Positions 25,827 through 33,732 of a stretch of DNA of 64,000 nucleotides are shown here, in pieces. The stretch lies in assembly GCA_009840005.1 (NCBI GenBank), contig VXOR01000106.1, forward strand, positions 1 through 64,000, read 5' to 3'. Made by a program: the position numbers and the translations under genes. The number at the start of each line of letters is the position of its first letter. Within the stretch, counting starts at the first letter, position 1. The notes beneath the pieces were generated by a model. That model worked only from the letters and a program-made list of their open reading frames with translations. It was not told the origin of the DNA and searched no databases. This DNA is from Gemmatimonadota bacterium (GTDB taxonomy: Bacteria > Latescibacterota > UBA2968 > UBA8231).

Positions 25827-27821
25827 GTGCTGACTCGTAGGATGGTGTGGAGTATTGGCGCGGCTGCGTGGTTGGGCTGTGCGCCGGTCGAAACGGAGCG
25901 CTCGATTGCGGCGGTCGATGGCCAGCGCACAGTGCCGACGGGCGACATTCCGCAGCGCGCGTGGCCAGCAGCTTGGTTCCGGCCAGCGGCTACGGCTTCG
26001 GCCGTGGGATTGCAGACCTTCCGCCAATCGCCCGGGCTCGATGAATTGGTGGCGGCCGGTGAATTGCCGCCGGTAGGAGAGCGCCTGCCCGACGACCCGG
26101 TGGTGGTCGAACCCTACGGAGAAATTGGCCGCTACGGGGGCACGGCCCGGCTGTTTTTTGCGGGTGAAAGCCTGATCAACGTGCCCGAGGGCGTGCTGCG
26201 TCCGGGGCCGCAAATGCGGTTGAATCTGCCGAATTTTGCGGCCAAGGCCGAATACCGCAACGGCGCGCGGACCTTGCGGATCACCCTGCGTCCCGGCCAC
26301 AAGTGGTCCGACGGCCATCCCGTAACGGCGGACGACTATGTGTTTTGGTTCAACCACGTGCTGATGAACGAGGAGCTCACGCCGGTGGTGGAGCCTCGGT
26401 TCAAGGGGGCGCGAATCGAAAAGCACGACGCGCATAGCTTCAGCTATCACTTTCCCCAGCCGATGCCGCTGTTTGTCAACCACCTCGCCCACAACAGTTC
26501 GCGCTTGGCGATGCCGGCACACTTTATGCGCCGCTACCACCCGGATTTCACCGATCCCGCGCAGTTGGAGCGCGAAGCCGAAGAGTTGGGTTTGCAAGAC
26601 TGGCTTACCTATTTCGCGGCAGTCAACAGCACGACCGATCTGATGCACTTCAATCGCCCCGTGCTGACGGCGTACGTACTGGTCAGCCGGACTTCGACGC
26701 GCGCCCTGCTGCGCCGCAATCCCTACTATTTCAAGGTGGATCCTGAAGGTAACCAGTTGCCCTATATCGACTATCTGGAGGTGCAGCGGGTCGATAGCTC
26801 CGAGATTATGGCGGCCAAAGCCTCGACCGGACAAGTTGACTTTGCCGGGCGGCAGTTTATGACGGCCGACATTCCGCTGTTTAAGCGCTTTGAACAGCAC
26901 AACGGCTATTCCACGTACGTCTGGCCGCGGCCCTACGGCTCGGACGTGGTGTTGCAGTTCAATTTGAATCATCCCGACGAGGGGCTGCGGCGGATTTTCC
27001 AGGACGTGCGCTTCCGACGGGCGATGTCGCTAGCCATCAATCGGGCGGAAATCAACGACATCGTTTATTTCGGATACGGGGTGCCGCGCCAGCTCACGGT
27101 GGTGTCTGCGAGCCGCTACTTTGAGCCAGAATTTGCCACGGCGTGGGCGGAGTTTGATCCGGTGCGTGCGCGTGCCCTGTTCGACGAGATGGGGCTTGTC
27201 GATCGCGACGGGGATGGAAGACGCGAGCGGCTCGACGGCGAGCCGTTGCAAATCACCTTGGAGTACATGATCGGTGAGACGCCCAAGCAGGTTACCCTAG
27301 ACTTGGTCTCGGCTCACTGGCGCGAGGTGGGGGTAAACGTCAATCTCAAACAGATCAGCGGCACGTTGCAGCGGATCCGCGCTAGGGCGGGCTTGATGGA
27401 CATGACCATCTGGCACGCCGACCGCAACGCGGATATCCTCTTTCCCATTGAGCCTTATTGGTACGTGCCGACCAATGGCGGCTGGGAGCAGAGCCAGTGG
27501 TCTAAGTGGACGCGATGGTACTTTTCCGACGGTGCGCTCGGGTGGGAGCCGCCGGCGAAGATCAAGGAGCTGATTGGCTGGTGGGAGACGCTGCGCCGCA
27601 CTACGGATGAGGAGGAGCGCATCGCAATGGGCAAGAAGATCCTCCGCAGCCAAGCCGAGAATCTGTGGGCACTTGGCGTCATTGGCTTGGGGCCGCATCC
27701 GGTCGTGGTCAGCCGCAAGCTGCGCAATGTGCCGCCCCAGGGCTATTGGGGTTGGGATTCGCGCTGGACGTGGCCGTACTATCCAGAGACTTGGTATTTG
27801 GACGAGGAAGTTGCAAAGTAG
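25827..27821 (+). CDS. ABC transporter substrate-binding protein, family 5 (SBP_bac_5)
   Basis: A 664-residue extracytoplasmic solute-binding protein of the oligopeptide/nickel/oligosaccharide family. The N-terminus (MVWSIGAAAWLGCAPVE) looks like a lipoprotein signal with Cys near residue 18. Family landmarks: LRPGHKWSDGHPVTADDYVFWF, RRNPYYFKVDPEGNQLPYIDYL, DVRFRRAMSLAINRAEIND, VDRDGDGRRERLDG. GTG start 25827 with AAAGGG 10 nt upstream; ATG 25842 is the alternative. No permease or ATPase genes are nearby, so it is an orphan component. Confidence 0.88.
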   Translation: MLTRRMVWSIGAAAWLGCAPVETERSIAAVDGQRTVPTGDIPQRAWPAAWFRPAATASAVGLQTFRQSPGLDELVAAGELPPVGERLPDDPVVVEPYGEIGRYGGTARLFFAGESLINVPEGVLRPGPQMRLNLPNFAAKAEYRNGARTLRITLRPGHKWSDGHPVTADDYVFWFNHVLMNEELTPVVEPRFKGARIEKHDAHSFSYHFPQPMPLFVNHLAHNSSRLAMPAHFMRRYHPDFTDPAQLEREAEELGLQDWLTYFAAVNSTTDLMHFNRPVLTAYVLVSRTSTRALLRRNPYYFKVDPEGNQLPYIDYLEVQRVDSSEIMAAKASTGQVDFAGRQFMTADIPLFKRFEQHNGYSTYVWPRPYGSDVVLQFNLNHPDEGLRRIFQDVRFRRAMSLAINRAEINDIVYFGYGVPRQLTVVSASRYFEPEFATAWAEFDPVRARALFDEMGLVDRDGDGRRERLDGEPLQITLEYMIGETPKQVTLDLVSAHWREVGVNVNLKQISGTLQRIRARAGLMDMTIWHADRNADILFPIEPYWYVPTNGGWEQSQWSKWTRWYFSDGALGWEPPAKIKELIGWWETLRRTTDEEERIAMGKKILRSQAENLWALGVIGLGPHPVVVSRKLRNVPPQGYWGWDSRWTWPYYPETWYLDEEVAK

Positions 27822-28011
27822 CCGCGAGCGCTACGCCGATAGTTGTCTTTTGCTGCTTCCTTTTTATATATTGTGCTGATATTTAGCAACGATTAGCAAC
27901 TATTAAGAGCTGTTGAAAGGAGGTAAAGAGAGGCCGTTTTAGGCTTTAGAAGCTCATTTTTCGTTTTCTTGACAAATGTTCAAACCACGAACCCATGAGG
28001 TGAATTGCATT

Positions 28012-28962
28012 ATGAAGAAGATTTTGAGCATCGCGAGTATTTTGGCCTTAGGCGTCATGCTGCAGGCCAGCGCGGTATCGGCTCATGTCGACATCGTTGG
28101 CATCGAATCCGGTACCCTGTTTCAGTTCCCTGCTGGTATGGAACCCACGCTGGATGGTGACTTGTCCGAATGGGATATCGTCCCTGAGGATTACTACGTG
28201 CCCTTTGAGTCCCACTTCGAATACTATCTTGGGTTGGGGCACGAAAACGACGAGAGCAATCTGTCCTTCAGGGTCGTTGCCGGTTGGAGCCAAGGCACTA
28301 ATCGCCTCTATTTTATGATGGAGCGCTTCGACAACTACTGGGACCGCAATGGCGTCGGCGCGGTCGCCGGCGGCGACGATAGCTGGGAGATTATGATTGA
28401 CTCCGACCACGGCGGCGACCAGCATTGGTACGCGGCCGGCGATTTCGAAAGCGAAGAGGAGCACCAGCGCAACCAGGGCCGCTACGCACAAAACGCCCAC
28501 TGCCGTTTTCCGCCGCTGGAGCCTTTTGGCTGGAAGTGGTGGTTCCAAAGCAAGTCGACTTGGCATGACGTCCCGCCTTGGGGCGATTACGGCTTCCAGC
28601 TAGATGGGGAGTCGAACGCCGGCGAAGTTACTGCCCGCATCGAGATCATGTCGGCCGCTTGGGATGATTTTCACTGGGTAGGCCCCACAGAAAGCGAGCC
28701 GGAGCACACCTTCGTCGAAGGCAATACTATCGGCCTCGGTTGGGTGGTCCACGATATGGACAACGACGCCGAAGACAATTCCGGCAGCACTGGCGGCTGG
28801 GGTATCAACCCCAACATCCAGATGTGGTTCGATTGCGGTAACTGCTCGGACTTCCTCCTCGCGCCGACTGACCCACGCGTGGACTTCAGCCAAATGGTGA
28901 CGGGGACGGCGGTCGAGGAAGAAAGCTGGGGTCGCATTAAGGCCGCTTATATTCAGCAGTAG
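28012..28962 (+). CDS. secreted CBM9-like protein
   Basis: A 316-residue exported protein: signal peptide (MKKILSIASILALGVMLQASAVSA), then one CBM9/DOMON-like beta-sandwich beginning FQFPAGMEPTLDGDLSEWDIVP. The DGDLSEW motif marks family-9-like carbohydrate-binding modules. Many Trp and acidic residues (for example WEIMIDSDHGGDQHWY) suit sugar or Ca binding. A related protein with an added PKD domain is at 46445. GAGGTGA precedes the ATG by about 9 nt. A strong hairpin follows the stop. Role: probably a surface or periplasmic glycan-binding protein. Confidence 0.72.
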   Translation: MKKILSIASILALGVMLQASAVSAHVDIVGIESGTLFQFPAGMEPTLDGDLSEWDIVPEDYYVPFESHFEYYLGLGHENDESNLSFRVVAGWSQGTNRLYFMMERFDNYWDRNGVGAVAGGDDSWEIMIDSDHGGDQHWYAAGDFESEEEHQRNQGRYAQNAHCRFPPLEPFGWKWWFQSKSTWHDVPPWGDYGFQLDGESNAGEVTARIEIMSAAWDDFHWVGPTESEPEHTFVEGNTIGLGWVVHDMDNDAEDNSGSTGGWGINPNIQMWFDCGNCSDFLLAPTDPRVDFSQMVTGTAVEEESWGRIKAAYIQQ

Positions 28963-28990
28963 CCCGATCCCAAGTCATTGGGAAACAGCA

Positions 28991-29034
28991 TAAATCCAAG
29001 GGGGAGGTGTAGCCACATCTCCCCTTTGGATTTA
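28991..29034 (+). terminator. 20-bp hairpin after CBM9 gene, possible terminator or translational switch
   Basis: The stem 28991-29010 pairs with 29015-29034 over 20 bp with two G-U wobbles and a 4-base AGCC loop. No T-tract follows, so intrinsic termination is uncertain; mRNA 3'-end protection is possible. Part of the 5' arm (29001-29015, GGGGAGGTGTAGCCA) recurs exactly at 29067-29081 as the Shine-Dalgarno and start region of the next gene, so the 3' arm could alternatively pair with that ribosome-binding site. Confidence 0.7.
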
Positions 29035-29080
29035 AGTGCCGCCCTTTTAGACTCTCCGAAATCCCTGGGGAGGTGTAGCC

Positions 29081-31111
29081 ATGGCCAAAATGCCTTTGTG
29101 CCGCTTCTCAGTAGCGCTGTTTATGACCTTAGCGATGGGCGTCCCGGTCGCGGGATTGACGATCTATCGGCTGGGTGGTGAGAATCTACCGCCGCCGCCG
29201 GAGGTCGAACGCGGTGAAGCCGACTTGCGCCAGTTTAGCTGGGCCGATATCGAGGCGGCTCGACTCGGGTCCGGCGAGTCCCTGATCATCGGAGCCGACG
29301 CGATTTCACCGTTGTTCTTCACCGCAGAGGAGAACATTGCTCCGACGGTATGGGAGCGGGGCGGCTATTTGCAAACTCAGGGCTTCCAAGCTTGGGTCGA
29401 AGCGGACGATATACAGCAGATCACCGACCTCGACAGGGAAACGGCGTACGTCGGCTTGCAAGGCGCTGATTGCAGGCGCGAGATACGCGTTGGCTGCGGG
29501 TCGAATGTAGGGGAATATCTGACGGTCGGGAAGACCTTTTTGTTCGACTTGGGTGGTCTCTTTGCCGTGAATAAGATTCGGTTTTTCACGCGAACCGAAA
29601 ACCAAGAAAATTACATCGAGGCTTTCCAAGTATGGACCAATACGGCGACCAACACCGAACTAGGAATCGGCTTCGAAGATCTGTGTTCGACGAGCGGAGC
29701 GGGGCATCTCGGCAACTGTGTGGGCCTTGTCAACAGGGCGCACGCAGATCTTTTCTTGCGCAAGGATCTGCTGTTCCACGCCGAGCGGAAGGTCACGGAA
29801 AATACTAAGCCTACCGTCGATGTGGAGCTATCGGGGGAGTACATCCGTCGCTTGGCGCTCTTCGTGTCGTCACAAAACCGAGACTGGGAAATCGCAGAGT
29901 TCGAAATTTTTGCCCCAGGCTATGTGCCCACGGCCTCTTACACGTCCAATATCCTCGATCTGAAGGAGGAAATGGTACTGGGTTGGGTCCGCTGGTCGGG
30001 GCACAAAGAAGCCGCAGCCAAAGTTGCCATCCGCAGCCAGAGCGGCAGCGACGCCAATCCCAATATCTACTGGCGCAAGACGTTCCGGGGCGACGAACAG
30101 GTAAACTACAACGATCGGGGCCGGCCGCTGACCCGAGGGGCGTACCGGCGGCTGGAACTGTCCGAGCAAGGCAAGATCACCCGCGACGCGGAAAATTGGG
30201 ATCTGTGGTCCATCCCCTACGACTTCGCCGACAGTCTAGGCGTGCCGCTGACGGCGGCTAGGCCGCGCCAGTTCGTCCAATTCCAAGTGGATTTTGAATC
30301 GGATGCCGCTGCGGGCAGTGAGTTGCGCTATGTGGAGTTCGCCGCGTCGCCGCCGGCGGCAGCGGAACTGGTGGGTGAGATTGAACCTTGGCAGGTGGAG
30401 ACCGCTGAACTGACTCGGTTTACCTATGCTATCCGGCCCACAATCGGGTTGGACTCCCCGGGTTTTGACCGCTTAGAGATATCCGTTGACGGAGGGCGGT
30501 TGGCGGACGTTGACGCGGTGCGGATCGGTGGGGAAGAAGTAGCTTTCACCGAGTTGGAAGTGGGGGAGGACCGCCTAGTAGTAGCGATGCCGAAGGTCGA
30601 TTTCAACCGGACCGAGGAGTTGATAGAAGTGGTGTTCAACGGCGAGATATTCCGCTTCGGGGCGACCTTCGCGGGCCGGGTGTTCAATAGCGAGATGCCG
30701 CAGGATATCCGGCAGCCGATCCAGCCCGGTAACTCTACGGCGCTCCTCGATGGCAACACCCTATCGGTCCAGTCGTTGTCGCTGAGTGGTCAGCTCCTAG
30801 GCTCGCTATCGCTGAGCTCGGGCGTCTTCACACCTAATGGGGACGGTGTCAACGATGGGTTGGACATCTCCTATGACCTGCTCAAGCTGACAGCACCCTC
30901 GCCGGTGATCGTAGAGGTACGGGATCTAGCGGGACGGCAGGTGCGGGAGGTGTACAATGGTCTCGATACTGCGGGGCGGCACGTGCAGCGGTGGGATGGG
31001 ATGGACGGCAGCGGACAAAAGGTAAGCCCGGGGCTCTACATCTGCCGGGTGGAAGCCGCTACTGAGGAGGGACGGGAGACAAAATCCGGGGTCGTATCGG
31101 TCGTCTATTGA
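29081..31111 (+). CDS. secreted discoidin-like protein with PNGDG/FlgD-Ig C-terminal domain, paralogue 1
   Basis: A 676-residue exported protein with a signal peptide (residues 1-25). The N-terminal half resembles an F5/8-type (discoidin) beta-sandwich: a DRETAY lead, then FLFDLGGLFAVNKIRFFTR, and VELSGEYIRRLALFVSS...WEIAEFEIFAPGY. The last ~95 residues carry FTPNGDGVND followed by an Ig-like unit (VEVRDLAGRQVREV, RWDGMDGSGQKVSPGLYICRVE). This mixes the PNGDGVND signature of type-B gliding/T9SS tails with a FlgD-like Ig fold. Shine-Dalgarno GGGGAGG, 7 nt before the ATG. First of three tandem paralogues; the next starts 22 bp on. Confidence 0.68.
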   Translation: MAKMPLCRFSVALFMTLAMGVPVAGLTIYRLGGENLPPPPEVERGEADLRQFSWADIEAARLGSGESLIIGADAISPLFFTAEENIAPTVWERGGYLQTQGFQAWVEADDIQQITDLDRETAYVGLQGADCRREIRVGCGSNVGEYLTVGKTFLFDLGGLFAVNKIRFFTRTENQENYIEAFQVWTNTATNTELGIGFEDLCSTSGAGHLGNCVGLVNRAHADLFLRKDLLFHAERKVTENTKPTVDVELSGEYIRRLALFVSSQNRDWEIAEFEIFAPGYVPTASYTSNILDLKEEMVLGWVRWSGHKEAAAKVAIRSQSGSDANPNIYWRKTFRGDEQVNYNDRGRPLTRGAYRRLELSEQGKITRDAENWDLWSIPYDFADSLGVPLTAARPRQFVQFQVDFESDAAAGSELRYVEFAASPPAAAELVGEIEPWQVETAELTRFTYAIRPTIGLDSPGFDRLEISVDGGRLADVDAVRIGGEEVAFTELEVGEDRLVVAMPKVDFNRTEELIEVVFNGEIFRFGATFAGRVFNSEMPQDIRQPIQPGNSTALLDGNTLSVQSLSLSGQLLGSLSLSSGVFTPNGDGVNDGLDISYDLLKLTAPSPVIVEVRDLAGRQVREVYNGLDTAGRHVQRWDGMDGSGQKVSPGLYICRVEAATEEGRETKSGVVSVVY

Positions 31112-31133
31112 GGGTATTCAGGAGATAGATGCG

Positions 31134-33707
31134 ATGAGCAGAGGGATCATGGTCTTACTGGGGATGGGCCTTGGGTTGTGCAATTTCGTTTGGGGACAGG
31201 ATCACAGTCTGGGATCCAACCAAGTGGTGGTGAACACCCAGAGCCACTGGAGCCATTGGACGTTCGTCCCGGGGACGCTGGATATTGCTCCTAGCGGCGA
31301 GGTTCGCCCGGCCTTTGTCCCCAAGGACCACAACGCCGTGACGGACATTCTCGAACACCTGCTGCGCTCCGCTGGAAAACCCGAGAGCGTGACCATCCTC
31401 GATGCGATAAAAGCGGGTTCCAACGAGGAGGATATCCCCAATCTCTTCGATGGGGACGAGACAACCTACTGGGAACCCGACCCGGATAGCCCGTTGCAGG
31501 ATTGGTGGTTCGAGGTCGATATGGGCCGCCTGATCAACGCCACTCGGATCGGACTGAAGTTCGTGCCCGAAGGGCAGGGCGACCCCTTTCTGCAATTTGT
31601 AGTGCTGACTGCCGACAACGCCGACAAGGGTGCCCAGATCGCGGGCATAGTCCCCACTAAACAGGTTTTCCGAACTCCGAGTGAAAACAGGAGCCAGCGC
31701 TTATTCGCGATAGATCTGGACGGCGGGGAGTTGGTTCACATGGTGCCGGGCCGAGATTTTGAAGGCGATATGGTGCGCTTTGTGCAGGTTGTGGTGACCG
31801 AGAGCAATGGTATGAGGGGACAAGAGGTATCGGAAGGGGAATACGAGACACTCACAGGGGCTAATCGGGGGGATGTGGTTTACTACAAGAAGGTGGGAGA
31901 AGGGGAAGTTGAGATAGAGCCGGAGATCTACGAGGTAATCGACCCCGAGGTGCGTGGCACTGTTCGCTATTATCGCCGCGAGCGGCCGCGCTTAGCCGAG
32001 TTGGAAGTCTATGAAGTGGGCCGGAATATCTCCCAAGGATTGATCGAGGACCGCAAGGGTAGTGCGGAGAGTTCCCACGAGGGGTCGGCGGCCAACCTGC
32101 TCGACGGCGAAGGAACTTACTTGACCTTCAACCTCACGTCATTTGTCTCTGCGGGTGTCACATTCGGGGAGCGATTCTTGGAGTTCGACTTGGGAGCGTC
32201 GTACTGGCTGGATACCGTACAGATGTGGTACAATCTCTTCGCCGGCGGTGGGCGACTTTCCGGGGCCAGCTTCAACATATACGAAATTCAGATTTCGGAC
32301 GGCACGCCGGCGGCGGGCGGCGGTCTGATATGGACCGCACCCGAACAGGTGCGCGGCATAGGCAGGGATACCGAAAGCAACAGGTTTCAGCCTATACACG
32401 CCCGCTTCGTGCGCGTTGCCTATCCCTTCATCGATAGGTCGGTGCGCAACGAGGGGACCAAAGCGCGGATTCGCGAAGTCCAGTTGTACGGCGAAGGTTA
32501 CCACCCGGAGGTGGAACTGGTTTCGGGTCTGATTCCGCTGGGCAGTGCGAAGAATTTGATATCGATTGAATGGGAGGCGGACACGCCTCCAGGCATGTCC
32601 GTGCAAATCCAGACCCGCACCGGTAATGAGGTCGCCGAAGCATACCGGTACTACGACAGTGGTGGCACGGAAGTCTCGGAGGGCAAATATGCGAAGTTGG
32701 GCTTTTTCAAAAAGGGCCGGATCGACACCCTACAGGTGGCTGGGTCCGACTGGAGCAACTGGAGTGCGCCCTATGCGCGGTCCGGCGATCCAATTGCTTC
32801 GCCTAGCCCACGCCAATACCTGCTATTGCGCGCCCGGTTGACGACCCCAGATCCCCTAGATGCAGCCAGTCTGCACTCCATTCGCTTGAATTTCAATCCA
32901 CCGGTGGCGCAACAACTACAAGGCGAACTGGATGTAGGGGTCTTTGAGCACTTGGGCGCGCCGCAAGAGGTTTCGCTATTCGTCAAGCCGACCTTCACGT
33001 CGCAGGATTTGGGCTTCGACGAAATCCTAGTGCGCACCCCGCCGGATATGTCGCTCGAATTCGGCGCATTGCGCTTGGGCAGCTCGGCGCAGTGGGAAAG
33101 CGGCCAAGCCGAAGAGCTGGCCAATGTGCAGGTGATGGAGACGCGCTCCGATTCGCTCTGGTTGCGCCTCGACCGGCTGGTAAAGCAGGGCGGACAGGTC
33201 GATCTGATCGAGGTGCGGTTTACGACGGCTCTGTTTTCCCCCGGAGCAGTGCTCCAAGCGGCGCTGGGCAATTCGTCGCTGGCAAACTCGTGGCAACAGG
33301 TCGATCCGGCGGACGTGACCGAACTGGCCCAGAGTCAGGGGCTGCAAATTCTCGCTTCGGTGCAGGACAACAACGTGCTCGGCGACCTAGGCATTCAGCC
33401 GGATGTAGTGACGCCCAACGGCGACGGAGTCAACGACGCGCTAACCATTGATTTTACTGTGCGTCGGTTGAGTGGTACGCGTCCTGTCAACGTGCGGATT
33501 TACGACTTAGGCGGTCGGCTAGTGCGCCGACTTGATGCTCAGAAGTCCTTAGTAGCCGGAAAATACGTGCTCGACTGGGTGGCCGATGACGAGCAGGGGC
33601 AACTGGTGCCGCCTGGGATTTACATTTTGCGCATCGACGTCGATGCGGATTCGGATCGCGACGTGCGGCAAACGGGTGTGCAGCGCCTGCTGCATGTGGC
33701 GTATTGA
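31134..33707 (+). CDS. secreted discoidin-like protein with PNGDG/FlgD-Ig C-terminal domain, paralogue 2
   Basis: An 857-residue exported protein (signal ends near VWGQD, residue 24). It appears to hold two discoidin-like modules: NLFDGDETTYWEPDPDSPLQDWWFEVDMG (about residue 100), and NLLDGEGTYLTF...FLEFDLGASYWLDTVQMWYN (about residue 320). A middle beta-rich region follows. The tail has VTPNGDGVND, IYDLGGRLVRRL and VPPGIYILRIDVDAD. The product ends in AY. It is the longest of the trio because of the extra discoidin-like module. Function is unknown; binding to a surface glycan is a reasonable guess from the fold. Confidence 0.67.
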   Translation: MSRGIMVLLGMGLGLCNFVWGQDHSLGSNQVVVNTQSHWSHWTFVPGTLDIAPSGEVRPAFVPKDHNAVTDILEHLLRSAGKPESVTILDAIKAGSNEEDIPNLFDGDETTYWEPDPDSPLQDWWFEVDMGRLINATRIGLKFVPEGQGDPFLQFVVLTADNADKGAQIAGIVPTKQVFRTPSENRSQRLFAIDLDGGELVHMVPGRDFEGDMVRFVQVVVTESNGMRGQEVSEGEYETLTGANRGDVVYYKKVGEGEVEIEPEIYEVIDPEVRGTVRYYRRERPRLAELEVYEVGRNISQGLIEDRKGSAESSHEGSAANLLDGEGTYLTFNLTSFVSAGVTFGERFLEFDLGASYWLDTVQMWYNLFAGGGRLSGASFNIYEIQISDGTPAAGGGLIWTAPEQVRGIGRDTESNRFQPIHARFVRVAYPFIDRSVRNEGTKARIREVQLYGEGYHPEVELVSGLIPLGSAKNLISIEWEADTPPGMSVQIQTRTGNEVAEAYRYYDSGGTEVSEGKYAKLGFFKKGRIDTLQVAGSDWSNWSAPYARSGDPIASPSPRQYLLLRARLTTPDPLDAASLHSIRLNFNPPVAQQLQGELDVGVFEHLGAPQEVSLFVKPTFTSQDLGFDEILVRTPPDMSLEFGALRLGSSAQWESGQAEELANVQVMETRSDSLWLRLDRLVKQGGQVDLIEVRFTTALFSPGAVLQAALGNSSLANSWQQVDPADVTELAQSQGLQILASVQDNNVLGDLGIQPDVVTPNGDGVNDALTIDFTVRRLSGTRPVNVRIYDLGGRLVRRLDAQKSLVAGKYVLDWVADDEQGQLVPPGIYILRIDVDADSDRDVRQTGVQRLLHVAY

Positions 33708-33732
33708 CCAACCTATGAGGAGATAGTCGGCT

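Noticed and set aside
25782..26972. N-terminal extension of the second DUF6785 gene by nearly 400 codons on the minus strand
   Set aside because: It is antisense to the clearly coding solute-binding protein gene and its sequence resembles no transporter part; ATG 25781 begins the membrane protein.
27822..28011. Promoter or riboswitch upstream of the CBM9-like gene
   Set aside because: A TTGACA at 27969 and a GGAGG-like stretch are visible, but no matching -10 box or conserved fold could be supported.
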